A stretch of 64,000 bases of DNA from JBHHUI01 sp965248775 (GCA_965248775.1 OZ252150.1:5704001-5768000); one strand, 5' to 3'; numbered from the stretch's first letter, positions 18,453-27,413 are shown. The notes: generated by a model not told the origin, from the sequence alone. Numbers and translations are program-made.

Positions 18453-19778
18453 ATGAATATCAACAGCATGTTTAGTGAGTCGAAACGCACTTTCGGCTTG
18501 GAGGCAACCAAACGAGCCAACCCGCTGCAACCGCTAATAGAGCGCGACACACCCCTAAAGAAAGCGGCCAATACCGGCGGCGGCGAGTGGGTGGGTGCGT
18601 GTCCGTTTTGTGGCGGGAAGGACCGCTTTCGGGTACAGCCAGAACGGGGAATCGGTGGAGCATGGTTTTGTCGGCATTGCACGGGCGAGCCAACCAACGG
18701 CGGGCGCTGGCTTGACGTGATCGCATACGTGCAGAAACTCGAAAATCTGGAATTCGCGGCTGCTTGCCAGTTGCTACAGGGCAGCGTGGCGCTGCCCTTG
18801 CGCGAGAAAGCGCAGCCAATAAATGCAAAAAGCAAACAACAGAGCGAACCAGATCGAGACGCTTCGCAACGCTGGCAAGAGTCGGCCTGGCGTGTTGTGG
18901 AGGTATGCCACGAGGCGCTAATGAATGACGCCGATCCGCTGGCCGAGAAAATGCGCGGCTGGTTGGCAGAGCGCGGCATAGAACCTCGTAGCCTGGGATT
19001 GTGGCAATTGGGAATGAATGCACGAGATCGCCACATTGGGCGACTCTGGGTTCCTGCGGGCGTGGTTATCCCTTGCATTGTGGCACGGGAAGTCTGCTAC
19101 ATAAAAATCAGGCAGTTGGGCCGCGAGCCGAAATACACGCGCGTTGCGATGCCCAAAGGGGTGTCTAAAGACGGCCTTTTTGGCGCTGAGACCCTGCTCG
19201 ACGACCCCTTCGCGCTTTTTGCGGAAGGTGAACTTGATGCGATTTTGGCTTATCAAGCGATTTACGACGCCGGCTTGCCGCTGGGTGTGGCGACATTGGG
19301 CAGTAAAAGCGAGACTTTAGATACCCTGCGATGGGGTAAATATCTGGCGCATTTGCAGCGGGTTTTTGTGGCATATGACGTTGACGGTAAAAGCGAAAGC
19401 GGGGCAACCAAACTACTGGAAACTATGCCGCTGGCAAAGCGCGCCTATGTGCCACAAATAGCGCCCGAACACAAAGACCTGACTGATTACCATTGCGCCA
19501 GCGGCGACTTGGCCGATTGGTTGCGCTTCGAGCTACAACGCAGTGCCGCTGTAGTCGATGTGCAACCTGTGGAGATACCCTCTGTGTCGGCAGTCCCACG
19601 GCCCACACCCGAAGTCGAACATGTGATTACTCTAGACCAATTGGCAGATGGCTATTTCGAAAAACATGGCTTGAGGGTAGACGGCGGTAGACCGCCGATC
19701 AATGTGGGTGACGAAAGCGACCCTACATATACGCGACCTCTGTTGTATGTACCCCCAATGGAGGCGCTTATAGACTGA
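18453..19778 (+). CDS. DNA primase with CHC2 zinc finger and TOPRIM domain
   Basis: 441 residues from ATG 18453. The zinc-binding domain shows ACPFCGGKDRFRV and WFCRHCTG at about residues 50-78, the CHC2 arrangement of bacterial and phage primases. The TOPRIM domain follows with FAEGELDAILAYQA (the catalytic Glu) and VFVAYDVDGKSESG (the DxD-type metal site) at about 250-320. The C-terminal 100 residues are linker-like. It would make RNA primers on the strand opened by the RepA-like ATPase encoded upstream. It is shorter than chromosomal DnaG and lacks an obvious DnaB-binding domain, as expected for a mobile-element primase. Confidence 0.88.
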   Translation: MNINSMFSESKRTFGLEATKRANPLQPLIERDTPLKKAANTGGGEWVGACPFCGGKDRFRVQPERGIGGAWFCRHCTGEPTNGGRWLDVIAYVQKLENLEFAAACQLLQGSVALPLREKAQPINAKSKQQSEPDRDASQRWQESAWRVVEVCHEALMNDADPLAEKMRGWLAERGIEPRSLGLWQLGMNARDRHIGRLWVPAGVVIPCIVAREVCYIKIRQLGREPKYTRVAMPKGVSKDGLFGAETLLDDPFALFAEGELDAILAYQAIYDAGLPLGVATLGSKSETLDTLRWGKYLAHLQRVFVAYDVDGKSESGATKLLETMPLAKRAYVPQIAPEHKDLTDYHCASGDLADWLRFELQRSAAVVDVQPVEIPSVSAVPRPTPEVEHVITLDQLADGYFEKHGLRVDGGRPPINVGDESDPTYTRPLLYVPPMEALID

Positions 19779-20835
19779 ACTGAACTTAACCCCGACGAAC
19801 CATATTGAACTTGGAAGAACAATTAACTTAGTAAAAGGTAAACAACAAAATGAAAAATGATTTCGCGAGAACACTTAACTACAACAAAGGAGAATCAGAT
19901 GAAATTTAACGAAATGTTTCCCAGCAAGTATATAGATGTTGTTGGCGAATTCTTCAGGCGGGAGCCAGCATCGAAAAGGGGGATCGATAGGTTTTCGACC
20001 GCGGTTTTTCCTGGATCCAGTTGAGCATGCGAGAAAGATTGATAGCCGCAGCCGTGATCAGATTTTGCAAATGGGTTTTGGCTAAACCGCGATAGCGGGT
20101 GCGGCGCATCCCCATTTCGTTCACGGCTTGAGAGACTGTTCCTTCCACACCTGAGCGCAACGTGTAGACCTCTTTGAAGGCTTGTGTCTGCTGACGCGCC
20201 CGCGCCTTTCGCTGCGCCTCATGCCGCTCTTGGGGTTGGATGGATAGTTTCCGGACGCCTTTTTTGCTTTTTGTGCACTGGGTGCGGACGGGGCATGGGG
20301 TACAAGTATGCGGGTCAAATCCAACCAGGATGATCGGTTGCCCGCGATTGTTGTTCGCCGGAGTCCAGGTTTGGCTGACCCTTCCTTGGGGACAAGTGAC
20401 TTGCTGCTGTGCCCAATCGATGTTGAAATAGGTAGCATCATATGCCCGTTCATCTCGAGCTTGCCAGCTGGGATCGTCCGCGATGGGGCCAAACAGGTCG
20501 ACCCCATAGTGCTGGGCACTCTCGACGAGGGCACCACTGGAGACATACCCTTTGTCAACCAGGTGTTGGTCCGGCAGCAGGTTTTTATCAGCGAGCGCCT
20601 GATGAATGGGAGTGATTAGGTTGAAATCCGGTTCGGTGGCCACCGTGGTTTCGACATGGGTAATCAGATGGGGTCCTTCCGTCCCACAGGTTTCCGCCAA
20701 ATGGACTTTGTACCCTCGCCAGGTGAGACCGCGCTTGTAACTGTAGCGGCTTTCCAAGTCATAGGGTGAAGAGATCATCTGTGCCGCCGGCGGGAAATTG
20801 CCCTTCTTTCGCCAGCGAACCTGGTCTTTCTTTAT

Positions 20836-21896
20836 TAGGACTTACGCAAACCAGGGAGAAACTGAGACAATGTGTGAATGAACAAATTATCTCACTGGGA
20901 TTACAGCCAATTTCTCTTGGTTAGCCAAATCAATTACACACAAACCTACTTTGCTGACCATAGTGAACATTTGAGCCACGATCGTGTCAATCGACTGATG
21001 AGGGAAAAATATTTACGCCACGGGAACTGCGCCAAATGGTGCGCAAAGAGTTGGTTCTCTCTGAAGATGGCTACATTCTCTTTGATGATACGGTGCTTGA
21101 TAAAAACCATTCCTTTGCCATTGAACTGGTGCGTAGGCAGTGGAGTGGCAACGCCAAAAAGGTAATCAAAGGCATCGGGCTCGTGACTTGTGTCTATGTC
21201 AATCCCGACATCGATAAATTCTGGGTCATCGATTACCGCATTTTTGACCCTGCGCGAGATGGACGTAGCAAACTCGACCACTTGTTGGATATGTGGCGAA
21301 CCATTCTGCATGTGGAACAGCTTCCTTTCCGCACTGTGTTGATGGATAGCTGGTATGCGACGATGAAAGTGATGAAAGCAGTCGAAAAAGCCGGCAAAAT
21401 CTACTACTGTCCGTTGAAATCGAACCGGCAAGCGACAGAAAGTCCTGCGGATGACTACTGCCGAGTTGATGCGCTCTCTTGGAGCGCTGAGGAGATTGAA
21501 GCGGGAAAAATGGTTCATCTCAAAAAGTTTCCAAAAGGTCATCAAGTGAAACTGTTCCGGATTGCGGTGTCTACTCACCGCACAGAGCATGTGGTTACCA
21601 ATGACCACTCTCAAGATTCCTCAGATGCTACAGGCATAGAAAGTGCCATCCGCTGTAAGATTGAGCAGTTTCACCGAGAGGCCAAACAGCTAACCGGGCT
21701 GGAAGCATCTCAATGTCGTTCGCAACGAGCACAGCGCAATCATATTGCTTGTGCCATGCTTGTCTGGGTACGCCTGAATCAGATTGCGCAGGATGCACAT
21801 ACGAATGTGTATCAAATTAAGCAAGGTTTGTTGAGCAACTACATGCGAACTCAGCTTCGGCTACCTTCTATCTCTATGCTCCCTGCGTAAGTCCTA
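20836..21896 (+). mobile_element. IS701-like insertion sequence, copy A (nested)
   Basis: 1061 bp. The ends are TAGGACTTACGCA and its reverse complement, and the 5-bp target duplication is TTTAT. The same element occurs at 23398-24457 and 41832-42892, also with 5-bp duplications. It sits inside the IS1182-family transposase. Confidence 0.9.
20878..21890 (+). CDS. IS4/IS701-superfamily transposase, copy A, two frames
   Basis: The first frame starts at ATG 20878 (MNKLSHWDYSQFLLVSQINY) and must shift by -1 near 21003-21016 to enter the frame that gives FTPRELRQMVRKELVLSEDG and runs to 21890. DDE residues include the Asp in ILFDDTVLDKNHS, the Asp in VLMDSWYATMKVM and the Glu in the Y/R-E-K signature IRCKIEQFHREAKQLTG. 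In this copy the slip region reads AGGGAAAAATATTTACG, less slippery than copy B. It could express by -1 frameshifting or be a mutated copy. Confidence 0.85.
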
Positions 21897-23099
21897 TTTA
21901 TAAAAAATTGCTGTACCCAAACTTGGCGTAAGGCTTCGACGGCCGGCAATGTCCGCAATTGAGCGAACGTCTCTTCGGCGTACACCCATTCCAGCAGTTG
22001 ATAGCCATCTTGGCCGATGGTTTCCGCCAGCGCCTGACGTTCCTTTTCTTTTCTGGGCAGCCGATAATCAGAGAAACGCTGGGAATAGCGGACAAACCAT
22101 GCGCTGGGAACCTTTTGCCGCAACCAAACAGGAACCACCTGGGCGAGCACATTCAAAGCCTGGAGCAGCGTTTCACCCACTAGCTCGAGCCGTGTCAACT
22201 CCCTCACTGATGCAACGATATGGGTCGAATCTGTCCGCTGGCGGGTCCGAGACTGGAGCCATCCTTGCTCTTGACCGATTTCCAGTAAGCTGTTCAGCAG
22301 CCGCTCTTCCGCTCCTCCAGCTACCAAACGTGTCCGAAATTCGCTGAGTACCGAAAAATCGACGCCGGGATCTTCCAGCGACAGACCCAGGGCGTATTTC
22401 CAATCAATCCGGGCCCGCACCGCTTGTGCGGCCTGGCGATCGGTGAGGTTTTCCATAAATTGCATCAGGGTAATGAGAGCCAGGCGCCAGGGGGCTGCAG
22501 CAGGTTGACCACGCGTGGAAAACAGATCGGAAAACAGTTCATCTTGGAAGAGGGAGCCGAAAACCTCGCGCATTTTTATGTAGCGATTCCCATTTGGAAA
22601 GGCAGCCTGGACCACTCGAACGGTTTCTTCCGGGATGGTGAAGTCTTGTTGGGGGTGCATACTCATCGATTTCTTCTCCGTTTTGGCCTCGATTATATAA
22701 GTTTCGCCTCTCTCGCTGAATTCGCCAACAACATCTATATAAAGGCAAGCGACCTTGCCGACGGACCGCGCGTACTTACAATATCAGACGTGGCTCAGAA
22801 GTCATTCAGCGAAGGAGAGCAAAAATGGGTTGTGTACTTTAGCGATCATGAATAGGCGCTCGTGTTGAACAAAACCAATGCGGGCGCAATCGCCAAAGCA
22901 ACCGGCTCAGAAACCGCGGCTGACTCTATCGGTAAGCGTGTGCTCCTTTTTGCTAAGGAAGTACCCTTTCGCGGTGATATGGTGGATGCGGTGCGGGTAA
23001 GTGACAAAGCGCAGCCGAGGACAAACGCCGTCCAACTGGACGATGATCAAACCAGCGAGCTAGATCGCTTCTTCGAGGCAGGCTAACAACTGAATAGCC

Positions 23100-23137
23100 G
23101 TAGCGATGGGCGAGTTTTCTTTACCGCCCATCGCTAC
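23100..23137 (+). terminator. strong hairpin after the interrupted small phage-type gene
   Basis: GTAGCGATGGGCG and CGCCCATCGCTAC pair perfectly over 13 bp around a 12-base T-rich loop, 14 bp after the TAA at 23086. No T-run follows, so it may be a weak terminator or an RNA-stabilising hairpin. Confidence 0.55.
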
Positions 23138-23397
23138 AGGCAGGACATTTTCAGTATACCGACAAGTCGTGGAAAGGCAAACATTAGGAGCACACGTGGA
23201 GTTTTCAAAACAATGACGAAAGCAAAATCCGAAGCCAAGCGCAACCCTCGCGCGCCCAAGCCGTTTGACCCCAAACTTGAGCTATGGGAGCGTCAGCCAG
23301 CCGAATCCATGCCCGCATACACGGCTTTCAGCGTTCATTGTGACGATAGACTCAGTATCCAGAAAGTTGCCGATAAGTTATCCAAAAGTAACACTAT

Positions 23398-24457
23398 TAG
23401 GACTTACGCAGGGAGCATAGAGATTGAAGGTAGCCGAAGCTGAGTTCGCATGTAGTTGCTCAACAAACCTTGCTTAATTTGATACACATTCGTATGTGCA
23501 TCCTGCGCAATCTGATTCAGGCGTACCCAGACAAGCATGGCACAAGCAATATGATTGCGCTGTGCTCGTTGCGAACGACATTGAGATGCTTCCAGCCCGG
23601 TTAGCTGTTTGGCCTCTCGGTGAAACTACTCAATCTTCCAGCGGATGGCACTTTCTATGCCTGTAGCATCTGAGGAATCTTGAGAGTGGTCATTGGTAAC
23701 CACATGCTCTGTGCGGTGAGTAGACACCGCAATCCGGAACAGTTTCACTTGATGACCTTTTGGAAACTTTTTGAGATGAACCATTTTTCCCGCTTCAATC
23801 TCCTCAGCGCTCCAAGAGAGCGCATCAACTCGGCAGTAGTCATCCGCAGGACTTTCTGTCGCTTGCCGGTTCGATTTCAACGGACAGTAGTAGATTTTGC
23901 CGGCTTTTTCGACTGCTTTCATCACTTTCATCGTCGCATACCAGCTATCCATCAACACAGTGCGGAAAGGAAGCTGTTCCACATGCAGAATGGTTCGCCA
24001 CATATCCAACAAGTGGTCGAGTTTGCTACGTCCATCTCGCGCAGGGTCAAAAATGCGGTAATCGATGACCCAGAATTTATCGATGTCGGGATTGACATAG
24101 ACACAAGTCAGAGCCCGATGCCTTTGATTACCTTTTTGGCGTTGCCACTCCACTGCCTACGCACCAGTTCAATGGCAAAGGAATGGTTTTTATCAAGCAC
24201 CGTATCATCAAAGAGAATGTAGCCATCTTCAGAGAGAACCAACTCTTTGCGCACCATTTGGCGCAGTTCCCGTGGCGTAAATTTTTTCCCCTCATCAGTC
24301 GATTGACACGATCGTGGCTCAAATGTTCACTATGGTCAGCAAAGTAGGTTTGTGTGTAATTGATTTGGCTAACCAAGAGAAATTGGCTGTAATCCCAGTG
24401 AGATAATTTGTTCATTCACACATTGTCTCAGTTTCTCCCTGGTTTGCGTAAGTCCTA
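23398..24457 (-). mobile_element. IS701-like insertion sequence, copy B
   Basis: 1060 bp, one base shorter than copies A and C, same 13-bp ends, target duplication ACTAT. Inserted in reverse orientation in the terminase-like gene. Confidence 0.9.
23404..24415 (-). pseudogene. IS4/IS701-superfamily transposase, copy B, inactivated
   Basis: Nearly identical to copies A and C. It has a one-base deletion near 24112 (GGCTCTGACTTG where the others have GGCTCGTGACTTG), which shifts the frame, and a CAG to TAG change at 23626-23628 that stops the frame at KIE before the Glu helix ends. Its -1 slip region is the cleanest of the three copies (AGGGGAAAAAATTTACG, heptamer A-AAA-AAT). Confidence 0.88.
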
Positions 24458-24821
24458 ACTATTATGAAACGCTGGTCGAGTTCCTGGCACTGGGTAGAAC
24501 GGCGTGATGCTTGGATGGCCGAGACGGACAGAGTCGCACGGTTGGAACAAATAGAAGCCATCAAGCAGATGAATCGCCGCCACGCAGAGCAGGCCATGGA
24601 ATTACAGACTAATGCACTTTTGGCACTGAAATCACTGGATACAGGAAAAATGTCCGCCACTGAAATCATTCGCTTTATCATAGACGCCTCGCGGCTAGAG
24701 CGCACAGCGCGCGGTGAGCCAGAGAAGATACAACAGACACAGGTTGCAGGGCTTGACGGCGAACCGCTCCAAACCGCCAATGTGGTTGTCTATCTGCCGG
24801 ACAATAAAAGGGACAATAGGG

Positions 24822-24983
24822 ATGAATGAAGCTAGCCTGGCTGCCTCTGCCCAACCCGTGCGCCCTCCCGGCAATCGCATTGCTTAGGGAGAGATCGTGC
24901 TGGCTGCCCTTGTTGGCTTGGTGTCACTCACCGATGTTGTAGCGGGCGGACTGGTTGACACGCTGATATCGAAAGGTCAATAG
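24822..24983 (+). CDS. possible small ORF overlapping the terminase-like gene end, with internal TAG
   Basis: ATG 24822 overlaps the preceding stop (ATGAATGA). It gives MNEASLAASAQPVRPPGNRI, then A, then TAG at 24885-24887. The frame continues GEIVLAALVGLVSLTDVVAG to a second TAG at 24981. The continuation has a hydrophobic segment. Coding status is weak; it is recorded because of the coupling and the TAG. Confidence 0.25.
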
Positions 24984-25016
24984 TGTTACTCTTTGCTTGC
25001 GTAGTAGAATTCGGTC

Positions 25017-25220
25017 ATGAACGACGATTGGATAACCACAAACGAAGCCGCACAACTGAGCGGCTACGAGCCCCAGCACGTCAGATTTCTGATTCGCGAA
25101 GAGAAGATTGTTGGACGGAAATGGGGCCGCGACTGGCAAGTGGAGCGCGCCAGCTTGCTGACTTATGTGGAGAAGATGGAAAAGGCGGGGCAGAAACGCG
25201 GGCCAAAACCCGCGGATTGA
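25017..25220 (+). CDS. small HTH protein, excisionase/MerR-like
   Basis: 67 residues from ATG 25017. WITTNEAAQLSGYEPQHVRF, then LIREEKIVGRKWGRDWQVER, is a MerR/excisionase-type winged helix: HTH, a short wing with KxGRDW, then a helix. The C-terminal tail is basic (KRGPKPAD). In mobile elements these act as excisionases or small regulators. It is encoded upstream of the integrase, consistent with controlling integration direction. Confidence 0.7.
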   Translation: MNDDWITTNEAAQLSGYEPQHVRFLIREEKIVGRKWGRDWQVERASLLTYVEKMEKAGQKRGPKPAD

Positions 25221-25236
25221 CAAATCATGATATAAT

Positions 25237-25250
25237 CTTCTCTAGAGAAG
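25237..25250. promoter_or_regulatory. 14-bp perfect palindrome, candidate operator
   Basis: CTTCTCTAGAGAAG directly follows a TATAAT sequence (25231-25236), 10 bp after the excisionase-like stop codon. A regulator such as the adjacent HTH protein could bind here to control the genes that follow. Confidence 0.45.
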
Positions 25251-25341
25251 AATTAATACAAAAAGAGCGGGCCGCGCAGGTGTTGGAAGCACTCACGCGA
25301 CCCTAACCCATCCGCCGAAGGGGCTGGCCGATCATACCATT

Positions 25342-25376
25342 CGGGTATCCGCTTCAAAGTCGGATGCCCGCTTTTA
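25342..25376 (+). terminator. rho-independent terminator
   Basis: CGGGTATCCG pairs with CGGATGCCCG (one T-G pair) around a 9-base loop and is followed by CTTTTATTT. It separates the excisionase-like gene from the next ORF. Confidence 0.65.
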
Positions 25377-25386
25377 TTTCCCGAGG

Positions 25387-25722
25387 GTGAGCGGGGCGGT
25401 CGAAGAAAGGACAAACCCCAAGACAGTCTTTACGAACGAACTGCCTGAAGTGAAAGCTCAAATTACAGAGCGCCTGAAAACCTTCCGCAAGGAAGTCGAG
25501 CAGGACGTATGTGAACGAGGGTGGGAAGTCGAAGTGCCAGTGGTGTTCGTGCTCGACGACCTGTGCAACGCACTCGGTCTCTCGGAACCCCAGAGAGAAC
25601 AAGTGCTCGGGCCGGGCGGGGTGGCATTTGCCCAAGAGGTAAGCGCCACCCGAGTCTGGACTGTAGAAAGTACGAACGGGCGGATGATGGCCGCCCGTTC
25701 GAGTAGCTTAACCGGACACTGA
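25387..25722 (+). CDS. hypothetical protein of the integrated element
   Basis: 111 residues from GTG 25387. The middle has a charged helix (VKAQITERLKTFRKEVEQDV) followed by VEVPVVFVLDDLCNALGLSE and PQREQVLGPGGVAFAQEV. The LDDLCNALGLS-type segment resembles a short HTH or small alpha-helical domain but I cannot name a family. Same direction as the HTH-DUF5679-like and integrase genes. Confidence 0.5.
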   Translation: MSGAVEERTNPKTVFTNELPEVKAQITERLKTFRKEVEQDVCERGWEVEVPVVFVLDDLCNALGLSEPQREQVLGPGGVAFAQEVSATRVWTVESTNGRMMAARSSSLTGH

Positions 25723-25798
25723 CGAAAGTAATCCCGCTCCGCTCACCCTATTGTACGCCTGTTGGAGCGGGAATCAATATGTATCCGAAAGGTCGACA

Positions 25799-26197
25799 AT
25801 GGGACAGCGTGCTTCCTCTCGCAAACTCCTAACCCGAGTACAGAAGTTCAGAGCCTATGCGCTGCTGGACATGCTCTATAAGCCTTCCGAAATCGCTGAC
25901 GAATTGGGCATGCCCAAGCACTTGGTGTACGAGAACCTAATTCCAGCCGGAATGCCGAGCAGCAAGGATAAGGATGGATTCATCTGGTTGCACGGTCATT
26001 CCGTCGCAGACTGGGCCCGCAAGCTTGGGCGCTCTCGACAAAAACTCTTAGCTTACCAAGCCTACTGTCTCCATTGCAAGAAGCCCGTGCGGATGAAAGG
26101 CAAGCGCACGGTCGTTTCGAATGGCCATATGTCGATGGTCAAGTCAGGCTGTGTAAAATGTGGCGGTGTTGTCTACCGGGGTGTAAAGGCGAAGTGA
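25799..26197 (+). CDS. HTH plus zinc-ribbon (DUF5679-like) protein
   Basis: 132 residues from ATG 25799 (MGQRASSRKLLTRVQKF). The N-terminal half has an HTH (MLYKPSEIADELGMPKHLVY) with a wing-like tail. The C-terminal half, YCLHCKKPVRMKGKRTVVSN, GHMSMVKSGCVKCGGVVYRG, has two C-x-x-C pairs in the arrangement of DUF5679 zinc ribbons. The integrase start GTG overlaps its stop (GTGA), so the two are translationally coupled. It probably regulates or assists the integrase; that is inferred from context. Confidence 0.7.
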   Translation: MGQRASSRKLLTRVQKFRAYALLDMLYKPSEIADELGMPKHLVYENLIPAGMPSSKDKDGFIWLHGHSVADWARKLGRSRQKLLAYQAYCLHCKKPVRMKGKRTVVSNGHMSMVKSGCVKCGGVVYRGVKAK

Positions 26198-27285
26198 TCG
26201 AACGGGTCAACTACCACGCGGTCAAGGCATTTCTGCGCTATCAGGCCGATGTGAAGCAGTGCACGCCAGAGAGTCTGGTCTCATATTGGGCCTGGGTGCG
26301 CCACCTTCTAATCTGGGCCGACGACACGCCATTCTCGCAGGCCCCGTCGATCCGCCCCGTTTTCCCCCAATATTTGCTTTCTGTCGTACATCACCAATCG
26401 CAGAAGCCCCTGACTAAAACTGGTGTGAAGAGGTTGTGTCGTGTGGCGCGGATGTTCTTCAAGTGGCTGGTCGAGCACAAATCGCGAGATTACCGCCGAA
26501 TTGACTCGAATTGGATTGACACGCTTCAGCCGCCCAAAATGGATGGCGGCCCGCCGGTCAAGCGGCAAGCCGTGACGCTTGAAATGGTGCGCCAACTGGT
26601 CAGCATCGAATCTGACCCGAGTGACATAGTCATGACCCGGAACATAGCTGCTGCGGCATTCCTGTTCTTATCAGGTATGCGCGCCACAGCGTTCTGCACG
26701 GTGCCGCTTTCCTGCGTCGACATAGAATCGCGGACTGTGTTGCAGTATCCGAGTCTTGGAGTCAGAACGAAGAACAGCAAAGGGGCCGAAACCCGTCTCT
26801 TGGAAATCCCGGATTTGCTTGCGGTTGTGGCAGATTGGGATTCACGAATACGAGCCCTAATTCCGGAGTCAGCCCTATGGTTTTCATTCCTTCGGTCGAA
26901 CCTGGGCGAAGCAGAATTGGTTGACCGCCCACCCGGTAGGTATCGCCGCATCACGCTGGCCGACAATCTTAAAAAACTATTCGAAGCCGCCGGGCTAGAT
27001 TACATGTCGCCCCACAAATTCAGGCATGGACATGCCATCTATGGACTGTCGCAATCCAGTGAGCTGGCCGACTTCAAGGCCGTGAGCATGAATCTGATGC
27101 ACAGCAGCTTGGGCATTACGGATTCAATCTATGCCATGCTGACCGCTGACGACATGAAGGAGCGGATTGCCAATCTTGGGAATGGTAACGGGAACAAGTC
27201 TGTGAATGGCGACCACATCGCCGAGGTTGTCAGGCGGGTGATGGCGGAGATGGGCGGACATGAAGCGCCGATCGCTCAACTCTAG
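26194..27285 (+). CDS. tyrosine recombinase / phage-type integrase
   Basis: 363 residues from GTG 26194, chosen because it overlaps the upstream stop and the open frame before it is a shadow of the previous gene. A core-binding domain (NYHAVKAFLRYQADVKQ to about 130) is followed by the catalytic domain. The active-site Arg is in FLSGMRATAF, the HxxR box is SPHKFRHGHA, the second His is in MNLMHSSLGI, and the nucleophile Tyr is in DSIYAMLTADD. It would integrate and excise the 15.9-27.3 kb element. It is the last gene of that element. I found no att repeat beside it. Confidence 0.88.
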   Translation: MIERVNYHAVKAFLRYQADVKQCTPESLVSYWAWVRHLLIWADDTPFSQAPSIRPVFPQYLLSVVHHQSQKPLTKTGVKRLCRVARMFFKWLVEHKSRDYRRIDSNWIDTLQPPKMDGGPPVKRQAVTLEMVRQLVSIESDPSDIVMTRNIAAAAFLFLSGMRATAFCTVPLSCVDIESRTVLQYPSLGVRTKNSKGAETRLLEIPDLLAVVADWDSRIRALIPESALWFSFLRSNLGEAELVDRPPGRYRRITLADNLKKLFEAAGLDYMSPHKFRHGHAIYGLSQSSELADFKAVSMNLMHSSLGITDSIYAMLTADDMKERIANLGNGNGNKSVNGDHIAEVVRRVMAEMGGHEAPIAQL

Positions 27286-27413
27286 GTGCGAACAGCCGCA
27301 AAATCTGTCGATCGGCGTTGATCAAGATGTGGCAGCCCTCCGATTGTGGTGCTCCGGAAAATCTACCCCGGTCCGGGTCTACACATCTATCTCCAGCAAG
27401 TCCGTACCAAGTA

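Larger units (their letters stand above)
19954..22666 (-). pseudogene. IS1182-family transposase, split by an IS701-like insertion
   Basis: The N-terminal part (22666 down to 21902) reads MSMHPQQDFTIPEETVRVVQ, FQDELFSDLFSTRGQPAAAP, with the usual IS1182 N-terminal domain. The C-terminal part (20835 down to 19954) carries MISSPYDLESRYSYKRGLTW, GYKVHLAET, the zinc-ribbon-like segment CTPCPVRTQC and the catalytic-Glu region EGTVSQAVNEMGMRRTRYRG. TTTAT flanks the inserted element at 20831 and 21897; joining across it restores a transposase of about 540 residues. Inactive in the present form. Confidence 0.88.
19935..22735 (-). mobile_element. IS1182-family insertion sequence, itself interrupted
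   Basis: The left end GATGTTGTTGGCGAATTC and the right end are exact reverse complements over 18 bp. TATATA flanks both sides as the target duplication, and removing the element restores the host frame. Its transposase lies on the minus strand and is split by a second IS at 20836-21896, so this element landed first. Confidence 0.85.
19899..23086 (+). pseudogene. small conserved phage/plasmid-type protein, interrupted by IS insertion and TAG
   Basis: ATG 19899 follows AAAGGAG at 19886-19892. The first 12 codons (MKFNEMFPSKYI) end at 19934. The IS1182-family element occupies 19935-22735, and TATATA is repeated at 22736-22741. The frame resumes at 22742 as KASDLADGPRVLTISDVAQK, reaches TAG at 22853-22855, and continues in the same frame as ALVLNKTNAGAIAKATGSET to TAA 23086. 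Without the IS it would be about 126 codons. I recall similar small proteins (SKYxKASDL, then LVLNKTNA, then GK-hydrophobic) from phages and plasmids, function unassigned. It sits between primase and terminase-like genes, so a replication-accessory role is a guess. Confidence 0.75.
23213..24829 (+). pseudogene. terminase-small-subunit-like protein interrupted by an IS701-like element
   Basis: ATG 23213 begins MTKAKSEAKRNPRAPKPFDP, with WERQPAESMPAYTAFSVHCD and LSIQKVADKLSKSNTI up to the insertion at 23398. ACTAT is duplicated at 23393 and 24458. After the IS the frame continues at 24463-24464 as MKRWSSSWHWVERRDAWMAE, ending NKRDNRDE at TGA 24829. The joined protein (about 183 residues) has the HTH layout I associate with small-terminase-like proteins: a short AYxAF motif, a KVAxxLxKSxTxIxRWSxxWxWVER helix pair, then a charged helix. 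That supports a phage origin for part of this element, but no large terminase is in the window. Confidence 0.7.

Noticed and set aside
23680..24222. plus-strand ORF repeated at all IS701-like copies (222 residues in A and C)
   Set aside because: It is antisense to the transposase and recurs only because the IS recurs.
15904..24887. Firm claim of a changed genetic code
   Set aside because: Too few sites, one TAG used as a normal stop, frameshifts nearby and no suppressor tRNA in view. Kept as a hypothesis only.
25217..25236. TTGACA and TATAAT as a promoter after the excisionase-like gene
   Set aside because: The spacing is only 8 bp, too short for a sigma70 promoter. The nearby palindrome was kept instead.
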